A stretch of DNA of 60,663 nucleotides from Verrucomicrobiaceae bacterium (GTDB lineage: Bacteria; Verrucomicrobiota; Verrucomicrobiia; Verrucomicrobiales; Verrucomicrobiaceae). The DNA lies in contig JACKQF010000013.1 of NCBI GenBank assembly GCA_024232965.1, positions 1 through 60,663 of the forward strand, given 5' to 3'. Below, piece after piece: positions 47,445 through 59,357 of this stretch (the stretch's first letter is position 1; the number at the start of each line of letters is the position of its first letter). A model generated the notes under the pieces. The model did no database searches. It was given only the letters and a program-made list of their open reading frames with translations, and was not told the DNA's origin. Both the position numbers and the translations under genes were made by a program.

Positions 47445-47640
47445 AGGGGAGAGCATAGCCAGAGAAAGTGCTGGCCGGCAATCCCCGAGTGAGCGCCTTT
47501 CCAGCCCTCGACAGCGGAAAACTTCTACTTTTCCCTTGCCGGGAGGCCGTACCTGTGGAAGTCTCCCCGCCCCTGTCGCCGGAACAACGATTGAACCGAA
47601 GGCAGGACTTTTAGAATCTCCCCCTTCGCTTCAATTCGTT

Positions 47641-47955
47641 ATGGCATACGCAATCTTCAAAACCGGCGGCAAGCAGTACAAAGTCTCCGTGGGCGACAAG
47701 CTCGATGTTGAGAAACTGGAAATCGAAGAGGGCGAATGGGCTACCTTTGATCAAGTCCTCGCTCATGGCGAAGGTGACGGCCTCGTCGTCGGTGCCCCAA
47801 CCGTAGCCGGCGCTAGCGTCGTTGCTAAAGTAGTCAAGCAGTTCAAGGCCCCGAAGGTCACTGCTTTCAAATTCCGCCGCCGCAAAGGTTATCACCTTAC
47901 CAAGGGGCATCGCCAGCCGCTCACTCAGGTCCAGATCGTCTCGATCAACGCCTAA
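47641..47955 (+). CDS. rplU: 50S ribosomal protein L21
   Basis: A 104-residue ribosomal protein that binds 23S rRNA domain I. Starts MAYAIFKTGGKQYKVSVGDK and ends in the typical KFRRRKGYHLTKGHRQPLTQ and VQIVSINA. Length is normal. The leader is C/T-rich (GAATCTCCCCCTTCGCTTCA). rpmA follows 49 bases later, forming the usual rplU-rpmA pair. obgE does not follow. Confidence 0.96.
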   Translation: MAYAIFKTGGKQYKVSVGDKLDVEKLEIEEGEWATFDQVLAHGEGDGLVVGAPTVAGASVVAKVVKQFKAPKVTAFKFRRRKGYHLTKGHRQPLTQVQIVSINA

Positions 47956-47989
47956 TTCTTCCCCCCGCAACTGAACCCCATTTTACCCC

Positions 47990-47995
47990 AAGGAG
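47990..47995 (+). promoter_or_regulatory. Strong Shine-Dalgarno of rpmA
   Basis: AAGGAG ends 9 bases before the rpmA ATG. It is noted because most genes in the window have no such site. Confidence 0.8.
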
Positions 47996-48004
47996 AACTG
48001 ACTC

Positions 48005-48262
48005 ATGGCTCATAAGAAAGGTCAAGGCAGCGTCAAGAACGGACGCGACAGTAACAGCAAGCGTCTCGGCGTGAAAAAATACGGCGGTGAAGCTGTCGTC
48101 GCTGGCAACATCATCATCCGTCAGCGCGGCACCCGCTGGAAGCCAGGCAAGAACGTCGGTATCGGCAGAGACCACACACTCTTCGCCCTTTCCCACGGCA
48201 ATGTCCGCTTCGATCAAGATGGTCGCCGCGTGAATGTCGATGCTCTGGTCATCGAGGCTTAA
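48005..48262 (+). CDS. rpmA: 50S ribosomal protein L27
   Basis: An 85-residue ribosomal protein near the peptidyl-transferase centre. Sequence MAHKKGQGSVKNGRDSNSKR and GGEAVVAGNIIIRQRGTRW are diagnostic. The N-terminus has no cleaved leader like that found in some Firmicutes. Preceded by a good ribosome-binding site and followed by a hairpin terminator. Confidence 0.97.
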   Translation: MAHKKGQGSVKNGRDSNSKRLGVKKYGGEAVVAGNIIIRQRGTRWKPGKNVGIGRDHTLFALSHGNVRFDQDGRRVNVDALVIEA

Positions 48263-48284
48263 TTGTCAAAACACATCCCTTTGA

Positions 48285-48316
48285 AAAGGCGGGTCCGGAA
48301 ACGGTCCCGCCTTTTT
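48285..48316 (+). terminator. Intrinsic terminator of rplU-rpmA
   Basis: GGCGGG and CCCGCC pair around an inner CCG-GAAA-CGG hairpin (one T:T mismatch), followed by TTTTT (48312-48316). It begins 22 bases after the rpmA stop. Confidence 0.9.
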
Positions 48317-48396
48317 CGTGGTCGGGAGCCCTCCCCAGACCATGTTGTCCAGCAAGCTCGGCCTATCCTCCACCGTACCCTTGAGCCACCCAAGCC

Positions 48397-49800
48397 ATGA
48401 TCGCACGTCTTTTCTCCCTCCTCTGTCTTGCCAGTACCCTTGGCGCTGCCGAACCTTTTCGAGCAGGCGCGGCAGCAGTGGATATGACGCCAAAGGTCTT
48501 CCCACTCAACATGCCGGGGGGCTTCAGCTCCAACATGGCGGAAAGCGCCCATGACCCAATCTGGGCGCGGGCCATGGTATTGGACGATGGCAGCACGACC
48601 TTGGCGATGGTCGTCGTCGACAACCTCGGTGCCGGGCCCGATGTCCTGGATCAGGCAAAAGCCATCGCATCTGCAAAGACAGGCATTCCGGTGGAGAGGA
48701 TGCTGATCAGCTCCACCCATACTCATAGCGGCCCCCCCCTGAATAATCGCGGCGGGCCCGCCTCTGCCTACTATCAGCTCTTCGTCACCAGCGTGGCAGA
48801 CGCGATCATCAAAGCCCACGCGGCTCTGAAACCCGCTGCCTTTGGGGCCGCGTCGCACCCTCTGCCAGACGAGGTCTTTAACCGCCGCTGGTACCTGAAG
48901 CCGGGGAAGATGCCCCTCAATCCGTTTGGCCGTCTCGATAAGGTCAAGATGAATCCCGGCACCAGTCCAGATGTCTTGGATCATCCCGCTGGTCCGACCG
49001 ATCCCGATATCACCATCATCTCTCTCCAAGACCTCAGGCGGCACCCCATCGCCCTGTTCGCCAACTACTCACTGCACTACGTCGGTGGCGGACCCAAGGG
49101 GCAGATCTCCGCAGACTACTTTGGAGAGTTTGCCCGCGTCATGCCCTCCCGAGTGCGGGGCGATGAAAACTTCGTCGCCATGATGTCCAATGGCACTTCG
49201 GGAGATATCAACAACATCCCCTTCGGTGTCACTCGGCCTCCGCGGGAACCCTTCGAGCAGATCCGAATCGTCGCCCAAAAGGCCGCCGACACCGCATGGA
49301 CAGCCTTCCAGAAAATCGAAAAACATCAGCGCGAAGTTCAGCTCGGAATGCTACAGCGCGAGATCACGCTGAAGTACCGGCGGCCAACTGCGGAGGACGT
49401 CGCCCAGGCCAAAGCCGTTCTAGCGGTGAAGGACAAAACCGCCATCGAACAACTTCCAAGGCTGGCGCAAAACTATGCTGGCAGTGTCGTCAGAGCGGCG
49501 GAACGTCCCGAAGAAACGATCACCGTGAAACTCCAGGCCATCCGCATTGGAGATCTCGCCGTGTGCTGCATTCCTTTTGAGACCTTCGTTGAGATCGGTC
49601 TCGACTTGAAAAAACGCAGTTCATTCCCCCAAACGATGGTGGTCGGACTCGCCAACGGGCGGCACGGGTACCTTCCAACAACAGCCCAGCACAAGCTCGG
49701 CGGTTACGAAACCTGGCTCGGCACCAACTACGTTCAAGAAGACACCGCCGACATCCTCACCACCAACCTCCTCGAGATGCTGGCAGAGTTGAAAAAATGA
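48397..49800 (+). CDS. Neutral/alkaline ceramidase-like exported protein
   Basis: A 467-residue protein with a signal peptide (MIARLFSLLCLASTLGA). It resembles the N-terminal domain of neutral/alkaline non-lysosomal ceramidases: FRAGAAAVDMTPKVFPL at the start, STHTHSGP with the zinc histidines, NYSLHYVGG, and MMSNGTSGDINN. The C-terminal domain of true ceramidases is absent, since the protein ends at 467 residues. Many Planctomycetes and Verrucomicrobiota carry such shortened forms, whose substrates are unknown. It is translationally coupled (ATGA at 49797) to a sugar kinase-like gene, hinting at glycolipid or amino-sugar catabolism. Confidence 0.82.
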   Translation: MIARLFSLLCLASTLGAAEPFRAGAAAVDMTPKVFPLNMPGGFSSNMAESAHDPIWARAMVLDDGSTTLAMVVVDNLGAGPDVLDQAKAIASAKTGIPVERMLISSTHTHSGPPLNNRGGPASAYYQLFVTSVADAIIKAHAALKPAAFGAASHPLPDEVFNRRWYLKPGKMPLNPFGRLDKVKMNPGTSPDVLDHPAGPTDPDITIISLQDLRRHPIALFANYSLHYVGGGPKGQISADYFGEFARVMPSRVRGDENFVAMMSNGTSGDINNIPFGVTRPPREPFEQIRIVAQKAADTAWTAFQKIEKHQREVQLGMLQREITLKYRRPTAEDVAQAKAVLAVKDKTAIEQLPRLAQNYAGSVVRAAERPEETITVKLQAIRIGDLAVCCIPFETFVEIGLDLKKRSSFPQTMVVGLANGRHGYLPTTAQHKLGGYETWLGTNYVQEDTADILTTNLLEMLAELKK

Positions 49801-50888
49801 CCGCGCCCCAAGACGCACGCTCCGTGCTGCGCCGGTTTCAAATTGCAGGCCAGCTCACCGAATTCGCGCCTCATGGGGGTGGACACATCAATGACAGTTA
49901 TCGCGCGGTGTATCAGGACGCAGGCGGCATTGATCGCTATCTTTTACAGCGCATCAATCACGCCGTCTTCAAGCAGCCGGCGGCGCTGATGCAGAATATT
50001 GCGCGTGTGACAACGCACCTGACCGCGAAGTCCTCCGATCCCCAGCGCACGCTCACACTCATCCCTGCTTGTGACGGAACTTGGGTTCACCACGACGATG
50101 CTGGCAACTGGTGGCGCGTATACCGATTCATCGAAAACGCCCACAGCTGCGAGGCCGCGCAAAGCCCGGCGCAAGCCTTTGAGGCGGCGAAGTGCATGGG
50201 ACACTTTCAGCGACAGCTCGCGGATCTGCCGCCACCGCGTTTGCATGACACGATCCCAGATTTTCATCACACCCCGAAGCGACACGCAGCTCTCTGTGCG
50301 GCGATCGAGGCAGACGTGCTGAATCGCGCTGCCGCAGTGAAGTCGGAGATCGACTTTGCTCTGCGTCACGAGCCCACCTCTCGCCTGCTGCTGGAGGCAG
50401 ACTTGCCAGAGCGCGTCACGCACAACGATACCAAGATCAACAACGTCCTTCTCGATGACGGGACCGGAGAAGGAGTCTGCCTTGTCGATCTCGACACTGT
50501 GATGCCCGGCCTCGTCGTCTATGATTTTGGCGACATGGTGCGCACCACCACAAGCTCGGCGGAAGAAGACGAACGCGATCTCACAAAGGTCACCATGCGA
50601 CTGCCAATGTTTGCAGCACTGCTGAACGGTTATCTGGAAACCAGCGCCGAGTTTTTGACCAATGCAGAACGCAACATGCTCGTCTGCTCTGGCAAAGTGA
50701 TCACGCTAGAAATGGGCCTGCGCTTCCTCACGGACTATCTCGTCGGAGACACATACTACAAGACACACCGCCCTGGCCAAAATCTGGATCGTTGTCGCAC
50801 GCAGTTTCACTTGGTGCAGAGCCTCGAAGATCACGAAGCACAGATGCATCAGATCATGAACTCCATCATGACTGGTTCCGGCTCATGA
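49797..50888 (+). CDS. APH-fold kinase, N-acetylhexosamine 1-kinase-like
   Basis: A 363-residue aminoglycoside phosphotransferase-fold enzyme. The catalytic loop THNDTKINNVLLD (near residue 208) and the metal-site LVDLDTVMPGLVVYDFGDMV are intact; this pair matches NahK-type N-acetylhexosamine 1-kinases that phosphorylate GlcNAc or GalNAc at C1. The N-terminal lobe starts FQIAGQLTEFAPHGGGHIND. The start overlaps the preceding stop (ATGA). The last 40 bp overlap the convergent FAD gene. Choline or fructosamine kinase are alternatives. Confidence 0.72.
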   Translation: MTAPQDARSVLRRFQIAGQLTEFAPHGGGHINDSYRAVYQDAGGIDRYLLQRINHAVFKQPAALMQNIARVTTHLTAKSSDPQRTLTLIPACDGTWVHHDDAGNWWRVYRFIENAHSCEAAQSPAQAFEAAKCMGHFQRQLADLPPPRLHDTIPDFHHTPKRHAALCAAIEADVLNRAAAVKSEIDFALRHEPTSRLLLEADLPERVTHNDTKINNVLLDDGTGEGVCLVDLDTVMPGLVVYDFGDMVRTTTSSAEEDERDLTKVTMRLPMFAALLNGYLETSAEFLTNAERNMLVCSGKVITLEMGLRFLTDYLVGDTYYKTHRPGQNLDRCRTQFHLVQSLEDHEAQMHQIMNSIMTGSGS

Positions 50889-52279
50889 CGGACGGTTTGT
50901 TGCAACAGAGTCTCTGCCACGCGGCGCGCCTGACCGCGAAGTTCAGGCACGGCGATTGTCTCCCACAATGTCCCGCGTAACAGTGGTCCAAGAGCCAGTA
51001 AGTGTTGCGAGCGACTCCCATCTGGCAAGAGCGCGATGTGATCTTCGTCAACGCTCACGCCCATGTCCATTGCGTCAGACGCGATGATGCCGCGACGCAG
51101 AAGGTTTTGCAGCAGCAGGGATCGTGTCGCGCTAAAGCGTGTCTGTGGCCCGGTCGCGTTGATCACGAGATCACCTTCCAGTGGAGCACCATGATCCCGA
51201 TGCACCCTGACCCGAGCGCCCGCAGCTTCCACTCGCTCAATCCGTGCCGCGTGAATCGTCAACTGTCCGGTCAATTGCGCGGAGGCAACTTGCGCGTGAA
51301 TTTCCGGCGCGATGCGATGGCGCAGCACGTTCCATCGTGCGGCATAGTTCTGCGCAAACGTCAGTCGCTCTTCTACGGAGAAGTTGGCCCAGATTCGTTG
51401 GGTGTAAGGGCGCAGCTTGTCCACGATGATCGCCGGGTTGGCCTCCACCTCACGCAAGCGTGCGCAGTGCGCCTGCATCAGCGCTGCCAGTTCCTTCAGG
51501 CCCAGTGCCGCTAGATCGATACCTACTGGCGGAAAATCTGCGTATTCGATGCCGCGAAAGTGAGACTTTGGCAGCCAGCCATGCCGTGACACCGCGTGCA
51601 CTTCGCCCTGCCAACCCATGGCACGCAGCGTGATGACGGCATCAATCGTGGTCAAACCTGTGCCGAGCAGGATGATCGTCCCTCCGCCAGTAGGTAGCTT
51701 TTCATGCCACGGTAGCCATGGATTGCCGATCCAACCCGCATGCTCATGCAGCGTCTCTGCACCCGCCATTTCCGCCGGCGCTTCATTGCCAGTGGCGAGC
51801 ACGACCCGATTGACCTCTAACTGGGCGCCATTGCGCAAATAGACGAGAGCCCCTTTTTCATCCACCTCAACGTCGACTGCTTCGCCTTCGACAAACTCTG
51901 TCTGCACACGAGTGTCCGCTCTGTTTGCTTGAAGATGGTTGTGGAGAATGGAGCGCAGATAGTCGCCGTAAATCATGCGCGGGATGAATTTCTCGCGCAG
52001 TTCTCGCTCCGGCATGTCATCGTATTCAGAGCGCGACCGCAGCCACTGTAGGAAGTGATCCGGTTGATCGGGAAAGGCCGACATGTTTCGCGCAGCGACA
52101 TTTAACAAGTGCTCCATCCGTCGTGTTCCATAGGCGACGCCGCGCCCGGTTGGACGCTGATGATTGATGATCAGTAAATGCAGGGGTCGCTTCGCAAGAC
52201 GCGCCAGATTCACAGCTGTCATCACACCGCTAAATCCTCCACCGATGATGGCGATACGGGTGGGGGTAGATTCGGACAT
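50849..52279 (-). CDS. FAD/NAD(P)-binding protein
   Basis: A 476-residue flavoprotein of the NAD_binding_9 (YdhS-like) family. The FAD motif is RIAIIGGGFSGVMTAVNL, and a second Rossmann motif GTIILLGTGLTTIDAVITL suits NAD(P). A conserved GRGVAYGTRRMEHLLNVAA lies after the first strand. Reaction unknown; similar proteins lie with cysteine or nitrogen metabolism genes. It converges on the kinase, overlapping it by 40 bp, and diverges from the cytochrome operon at 52454. Confidence 0.8.
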   Translation of the reverse strand: MSESTPTRIAIIGGGFSGVMTAVNLARLAKRPLHLLIINHQRPTGRGVAYGTRRMEHLLNVAARNMSAFPDQPDHFLQWLRSRSEYDDMPERELREKFIPRMIYGDYLRSILHNHLQANRADTRVQTEFVEGEAVDVEVDEKGALVYLRNGAQLEVNRVVLATGNEAPAEMAGAETLHEHAGWIGNPWLPWHEKLPTGGGTIILLGTGLTTIDAVITLRAMGWQGEVHAVSRHGWLPKSHFRGIEYADFPPVGIDLAALGLKELAALMQAHCARLREVEANPAIIVDKLRPYTQRIWANFSVEERLTFAQNYAARWNVLRHRIAPEIHAQVASAQLTGQLTIHAARIERVEAAGARVRVHRDHGAPLEGDLVINATGPQTRFSATRSLLLQNLLRRGIIASDAMDMGVSVDEDHIALLPDGSRSQHLLALGPLLRGTLWETIAVPELRGQARRVAETLLQQTVRHEPEPVMMEFMI

Positions 52280-52342
52280 GGCTTTGAATGTGAGGTCGTG
52301 TGAAGGCAGCCAAAATGAGCATACAGGGCCTTCTGTCCAGTC

Positions 52343-52364
52343 TATATTTCAATATCGGAATATA
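52343..52364. promoter_or_regulatory. AT-rich inverted repeat upstream of the cytochrome operon
   Basis: TATATT (52343-52348) and AATATA (52359-52364) are inverted arms 10 bp apart in the 174-bp divergent gap. AATATCG occurs once between the arms, and the nearby ATATATCGAG partly repeats it. It may be a regulator site or simply a promoter-like AT-rich element. Confidence 0.3.
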
Positions 52365-52453
52365 TCGAGCTAATACGCGTTCTATGATTCCACAGCCGAC
52401 TGTCGTATCCTACAAAGGGACATCCCCACCCAAGCCATCCCATCCGATTTTCC

Positions 52454-55564
<3,111 letters not shown>

Positions 55565-55582
55565 CTTTGCCCCCCTACCCCC

Positions 55583-57043
55583 ATGAATCCTCTTCAAGAA
55601 CACCTCGCTCATCTCACCCGTCGCACCTTCTTTGGCGATGTCTCACGAGGCATTGGCACCATTGCATTGGGCAGTCTTTTGCATCCCGAGGTCCTGCATG
55701 CCGCGCAGGATCGGCCTCGCATCGGTCTGGCTGGCTTCCCCCATTTTGCGCCCAAAGCAAAACGGGTCCTCTGCCTCTTCCAGAGTGGCGGCATGTCGCA
55801 CATCGATCTCTTTGACGATAAACCGATGCTGCACAAACATGCAGGACAGGAGCTCCCGCCCAGCGTCAAGGGCACTCAGCGTCTGACCGGCATGACCAGC
55901 AATCAGAGCGCCTATCCTGTGGTGCCACCTTTGAAGGCTGGCAAGCGCTGCGGGAAGAACGGTCTGTGGATCAGCGACCTGCTGCCGCACCTTCAGACCA
56001 TCGCAGACGACATCTGTCTGGTGAAAAGTCTGCACACTGAGTCGATTAATCATGACCCCGGCGTCACCTTCATGAATACCGGCAATCAGTTGCCCGGTTA
56101 CGCCAGCATGGGTGCTTGGGTCAGCTACGGACTTGGGACCGAAAACGCCAACTTCCCTGCCTTCATCGCCATGGTCTCTCAGGGCACCGGCAAGAACCCT
56201 GGCCAGCCGATCTTCTCTCGCCTGTGGGGCAGTGGCTTTTTGCCGTCGTCACATCAAGGCGTGGGATTGCGGCCTGGAAAAAACCCAGTGCTCTACTTGG
56301 AGAACCCCCCCGGCATCAGCGGTGGGCAACGGCGCGAGCTGCTCGATGACCTCGCCAAACTCAACCAGCTGCGTGCAGCAGAACTTGGCGATCCCGAGAC
56401 ACTCACACGCATCAAAGCCTATGAGATGGCGTATCGGATGCAATCGTCTGTGCCAGAACTTTCCGACATCAGCGGAGAGTCCAAGGCCACTCTCGAAGCC
56501 TACGGGCCGGAGGTTCACAAGCCTGGCAGCTATGCCGCGAACTGCCTTTTGGCGCGGCGATTGCTTCAACGGGATGTGCGCTTCGTGCAGCTCTTTCATC
56601 GCGGCTGGGATCAGCACATCGCGATCTCCCGCCAGTTGCCCAATCAGTGCCAAGACATCGATCAACCAACTGCAGCGCTCATCAAAGACTTGAAGCAGAG
56701 CGGACTGCTCGAAGACACACTCGTCGTCTTTGCTACCGAGTTTGGGCGCACTGTTTTCAGCCAGGGCAAATTGGGAGATCCAGGCATGGGCCGCGATCAC
56801 CACGGGCGTAGCTTTACGGTCTGGCTCGCGGGTGGAGGGGTCCAGGGCGGAATCGAATACGGCGCGACGGATGACTTCTGTTACAACATCGCCGAAAACC
56901 CCGTGCACATCCGCGATCTCCACGCCACGATCCTGCATTGCCTGGGCATCGATCATACGCGCTTCACCCACAAGTTCCGCGGGCTCAATGTCCGTCTCAC
57001 GGGCGTCGAAGAGGCTCACGTCGTGAAGGGCATTCTCTCGTAG
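55583..57043 (+). CDS. DUF1501 Tat-exported protein
   Basis: A 486-residue protein of the DUF1501 (sulfatase/phosphatase-fold) family. The Tat signal is LTRRTFFGDVSRGIGTIALG. Family segments include RVLCLFQSGGMSHIDLFDDK, SLHTESINHDPGVTFMNTG, and FATEFGRTV near the end; the GMGRDHHG histidines may bind metal. Tat export suggests it folds with a cofactor in the cytoplasm. It pairs with the PSD1 cytochrome directly upstream, the usual genome arrangement, and its role is unknown. The leader is CTTTGCCCCCCTACCCCC, without Shine-Dalgarno. Confidence 0.9.
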   Translation: MNPLQEHLAHLTRRTFFGDVSRGIGTIALGSLLHPEVLHAAQDRPRIGLAGFPHFAPKAKRVLCLFQSGGMSHIDLFDDKPMLHKHAGQELPPSVKGTQRLTGMTSNQSAYPVVPPLKAGKRCGKNGLWISDLLPHLQTIADDICLVKSLHTESINHDPGVTFMNTGNQLPGYASMGAWVSYGLGTENANFPAFIAMVSQGTGKNPGQPIFSRLWGSGFLPSSHQGVGLRPGKNPVLYLENPPGISGGQRRELLDDLAKLNQLRAAELGDPETLTRIKAYEMAYRMQSSVPELSDISGESKATLEAYGPEVHKPGSYAANCLLARRLLQRDVRFVQLFHRGWDQHIAISRQLPNQCQDIDQPTAALIKDLKQSGLLEDTLVVFATEFGRTVFSQGKLGDPGMGRDHHGRSFTVWLAGGGVQGGIEYGATDDFCYNIAENPVHIRDLHATILHCLGIDHTRFTHKFRGLNVRLTGVEEAHVVKGILS

Positions 57044-57122
57044 CGGTACTCGCGCCAAAAAGCGTTCCCACACAGTCGCCGTCAGGATCGTCCCCAGCTC
57101 TGCGTTCTCATAGGGTCTCCCG

Positions 57123-59357
57123 ATGCGCCTCTTTCTACCAGTCCTCTTTGCCCTCGCTTCCGCCAGTGCTGCCGATACGCCCACTGCTGTCATTGAGCGA
57201 TTCTGCATCGACTGCCACGACGCCGATACAAAGAAAGGGGAGCTCGATCTCAGTTCGATTCTCTCCGATGACATCACGACTCACTCAGAGATTTGGGAGA
57301 ACGTGGTCAGACAATTGAACGTCCGTTTCATGCCGCCCGCAGGCAAACAACGCCCGAGTGAAGAGGGCTACGCGGACTTGATCAGCGCGTTCACATCCGA
57401 GCTCGATGCCCACGCTGCCGCTCATCCAAATCCAGGCCGTACCGATACGCTCCGGCGCCTCACCCGCACCGAGTATCAGAACGCCGTGCGCGATCTCCTC
57501 GCAGTGGATTTTGATGCGCAGACATTGCTACCTGCCGATGAATCGAGCCACGGCTTTGACAACATCACGGTGGGCGATCTGCCGCCACGCCTGCTAGATC
57601 GGTATCTCACCGCTGCACAAAAGATCGCTCGTCTTGCGGTTGGAAACTCAGCAGAACCTGAAATCACCGCTGTGCGTGTCGCTGGTGATGTCACCCAGGA
57701 AGACCATGTTCCCGGATTGCCCTTGGGCACCCGAGGCGGCGCCTTGATTCCGCATGTCTTTGCACAAGAGGGAGACTACGAGGTGCAAGTGCGTCTGCAA
57801 CGGGATCGCAACGAGCAGGTCGAAGGCATGCGCGGCCAGCATGAGGTGCAGGTGCTGCTGGATCGCGATTTGAAAGCTCAGTTCACGGTCCGGCCCGCCA
57901 AAGACAAGAATTACGAAAAGATCGATGCTCATCTGAAGACCCGCTTCCACGTCGCCAGTGGCGCGCATGAACTTGGCGTCACCTTCCCTGCGCAGGGTTC
58001 GCCCATCCTCGAACGTTTGCGCCAACCGTACAAGGCCAGCTTCAATCTGCATCGACATCCGAGACAGTCACCAGCCGTTTACCAAGTGACGCTCACTGGT
58101 CCCTTTGATGCCAAAGGCGCACCCGACACGCCAAGCCGACGTTTGCTCTTTGCGCAGAGTTCAACCGACGCAAAAACGATCCTCACGCCTCTCCTCCGCC
58201 GCGCTTATCGGCGACCTGTGAATGACGAGGACCTTGCGCGGATTCTTCCTTTCGTGAAGCAGGCGCCTTCGTTTGAAGAAGGCCTCGAATCCGCGATCGC
58301 CGCCATCCTGGTCAGTCGCGAGTTCCTTTTCCGCACGGAGAGAGATCAGCCACAGTCCCCCTATCGACTCACCGATCTTGAGCTCGCCTCGCGCCTTTCC
58401 TTCTTCCTCTGGAGCAGCATCCCTGACGAGGGGCTCTTGAGTGGACCGCTTGACCTTGAGGCGCAGGCCAAGCGCATGCTGCGCGATCCACGTGCTGCGG
58501 CACTGGTGCAGAACTTCGCAGATCAGTGGCTCTACTTACGCAACCTCGACTCCATCACCCCGGACGCGCGGCTCTATCCTGATTTCGATCAAAACTTGCG
58601 CGACTCCTTGCGGGCTGAGACGGAACATCTGTTCGAAGACATCATCCAAAAAGATCGCAGCGTGCTTGACCTATTGCGCAACGATCACACCTGGCTCGAT
58701 GAGCGGCTGGCCGCCCACTACGGCATCCCACACATCTATGGCAGCCGCTTTCGCGAGGTCGCCTTGTCGCCAGAGTGGCAACGCGGTGGACTGCTTCGCC
58801 AAGGCAGCATCCTCACCGTCACTTCGTATGCCACACGCACTTCACCGGTGATTCGCGGCCATTGGGTGTTGAAGAACATCCTCGGCACTTCGCCGCCGCC
58901 ACCTCCACCCAATGTGCCTGCTCTCGATGGTGTCATCGCAGAGTCTCTGCCCATTCGGCAACGTCTCGCCATGCACCGTGAAAACGCCGCCTGCGCCAGT
59001 TGCCATGCGCTGATGGATCCCATTGGTTTTTCGTTGGAAAACTACGACGCCATCGGCCGCTGGCACGATGCGATGAATGGACAAAAGATCGATGCCCTCG
59101 GAGGTTTTGCGGACGGTAGCGAGTTCGCGGGCGTGAGCGGTCTCGAAGAAGCACTGCTCAAGCACCCTGAGCTCTTCGTCGCCACACTCACCGAAAAACT
59201 CCTCACCTACGCCCTCGGTCGCGGCCTAGAAACCAGCGATGCCCCCGCCGTGCGCAAGATCGTGCAACGTGCCAAAGAGAATGGCTGGAAGTTTTCTCAA
59301 CTGATTGTCGGCATTGTCACCAGTGTCCCGTTTACCATGAGATCCACGCAACCATGA
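57123..59357 (+). CDS. DUF1592/DUF1588-type planctomycete cytochrome c protein
   Basis: A 744-residue exported protein (signal MRLFLPVLFALASASAA) of the second planctomycete cytochrome type. CIDCH (Cys28, Cys31, His32) begins a PSCyt-like domain, followed by DUF1587 (TLRRLTRTEYQNAVRDLLAV), DUF1595/1592 (LLRRAYRRPVNDEDLARILP, ASRLSFFLWSSIPDEGLL), DUF1588 and DUF1585. A second haem motif, CASCH, is near residue 624 (ENAACASCHALMDPIGFSLE). Its stop overlaps the start of the DUF1552 gene (ATGA), so the two are coupled. Function unproven. It begins 79 bases after the DUF1501 gene, so all four cytochrome-region genes may be one operon. Confidence 0.9.
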   Translation: MRLFLPVLFALASASAADTPTAVIERFCIDCHDADTKKGELDLSSILSDDITTHSEIWENVVRQLNVRFMPPAGKQRPSEEGYADLISAFTSELDAHAAAHPNPGRTDTLRRLTRTEYQNAVRDLLAVDFDAQTLLPADESSHGFDNITVGDLPPRLLDRYLTAAQKIARLAVGNSAEPEITAVRVAGDVTQEDHVPGLPLGTRGGALIPHVFAQEGDYEVQVRLQRDRNEQVEGMRGQHEVQVLLDRDLKAQFTVRPAKDKNYEKIDAHLKTRFHVASGAHELGVTFPAQGSPILERLRQPYKASFNLHRHPRQSPAVYQVTLTGPFDAKGAPDTPSRRLLFAQSSTDAKTILTPLLRRAYRRPVNDEDLARILPFVKQAPSFEEGLESAIAAILVSREFLFRTERDQPQSPYRLTDLELASRLSFFLWSSIPDEGLLSGPLDLEAQAKRMLRDPRAAALVQNFADQWLYLRNLDSITPDARLYPDFDQNLRDSLRAETEHLFEDIIQKDRSVLDLLRNDHTWLDERLAAHYGIPHIYGSRFREVALSPEWQRGGLLRQGSILTVTSYATRTSPVIRGHWVLKNILGTSPPPPPPNVPALDGVIAESLPIRQRLAMHRENAACASCHALMDPIGFSLENYDAIGRWHDAMNGQKIDALGGFADGSEFAGVSGLEEALLKHPELFVATLTEKLLTYALGRGLETSDAPAVRKIVQRAKENGWKFSQLIVGIVTSVPFTMRSTQP

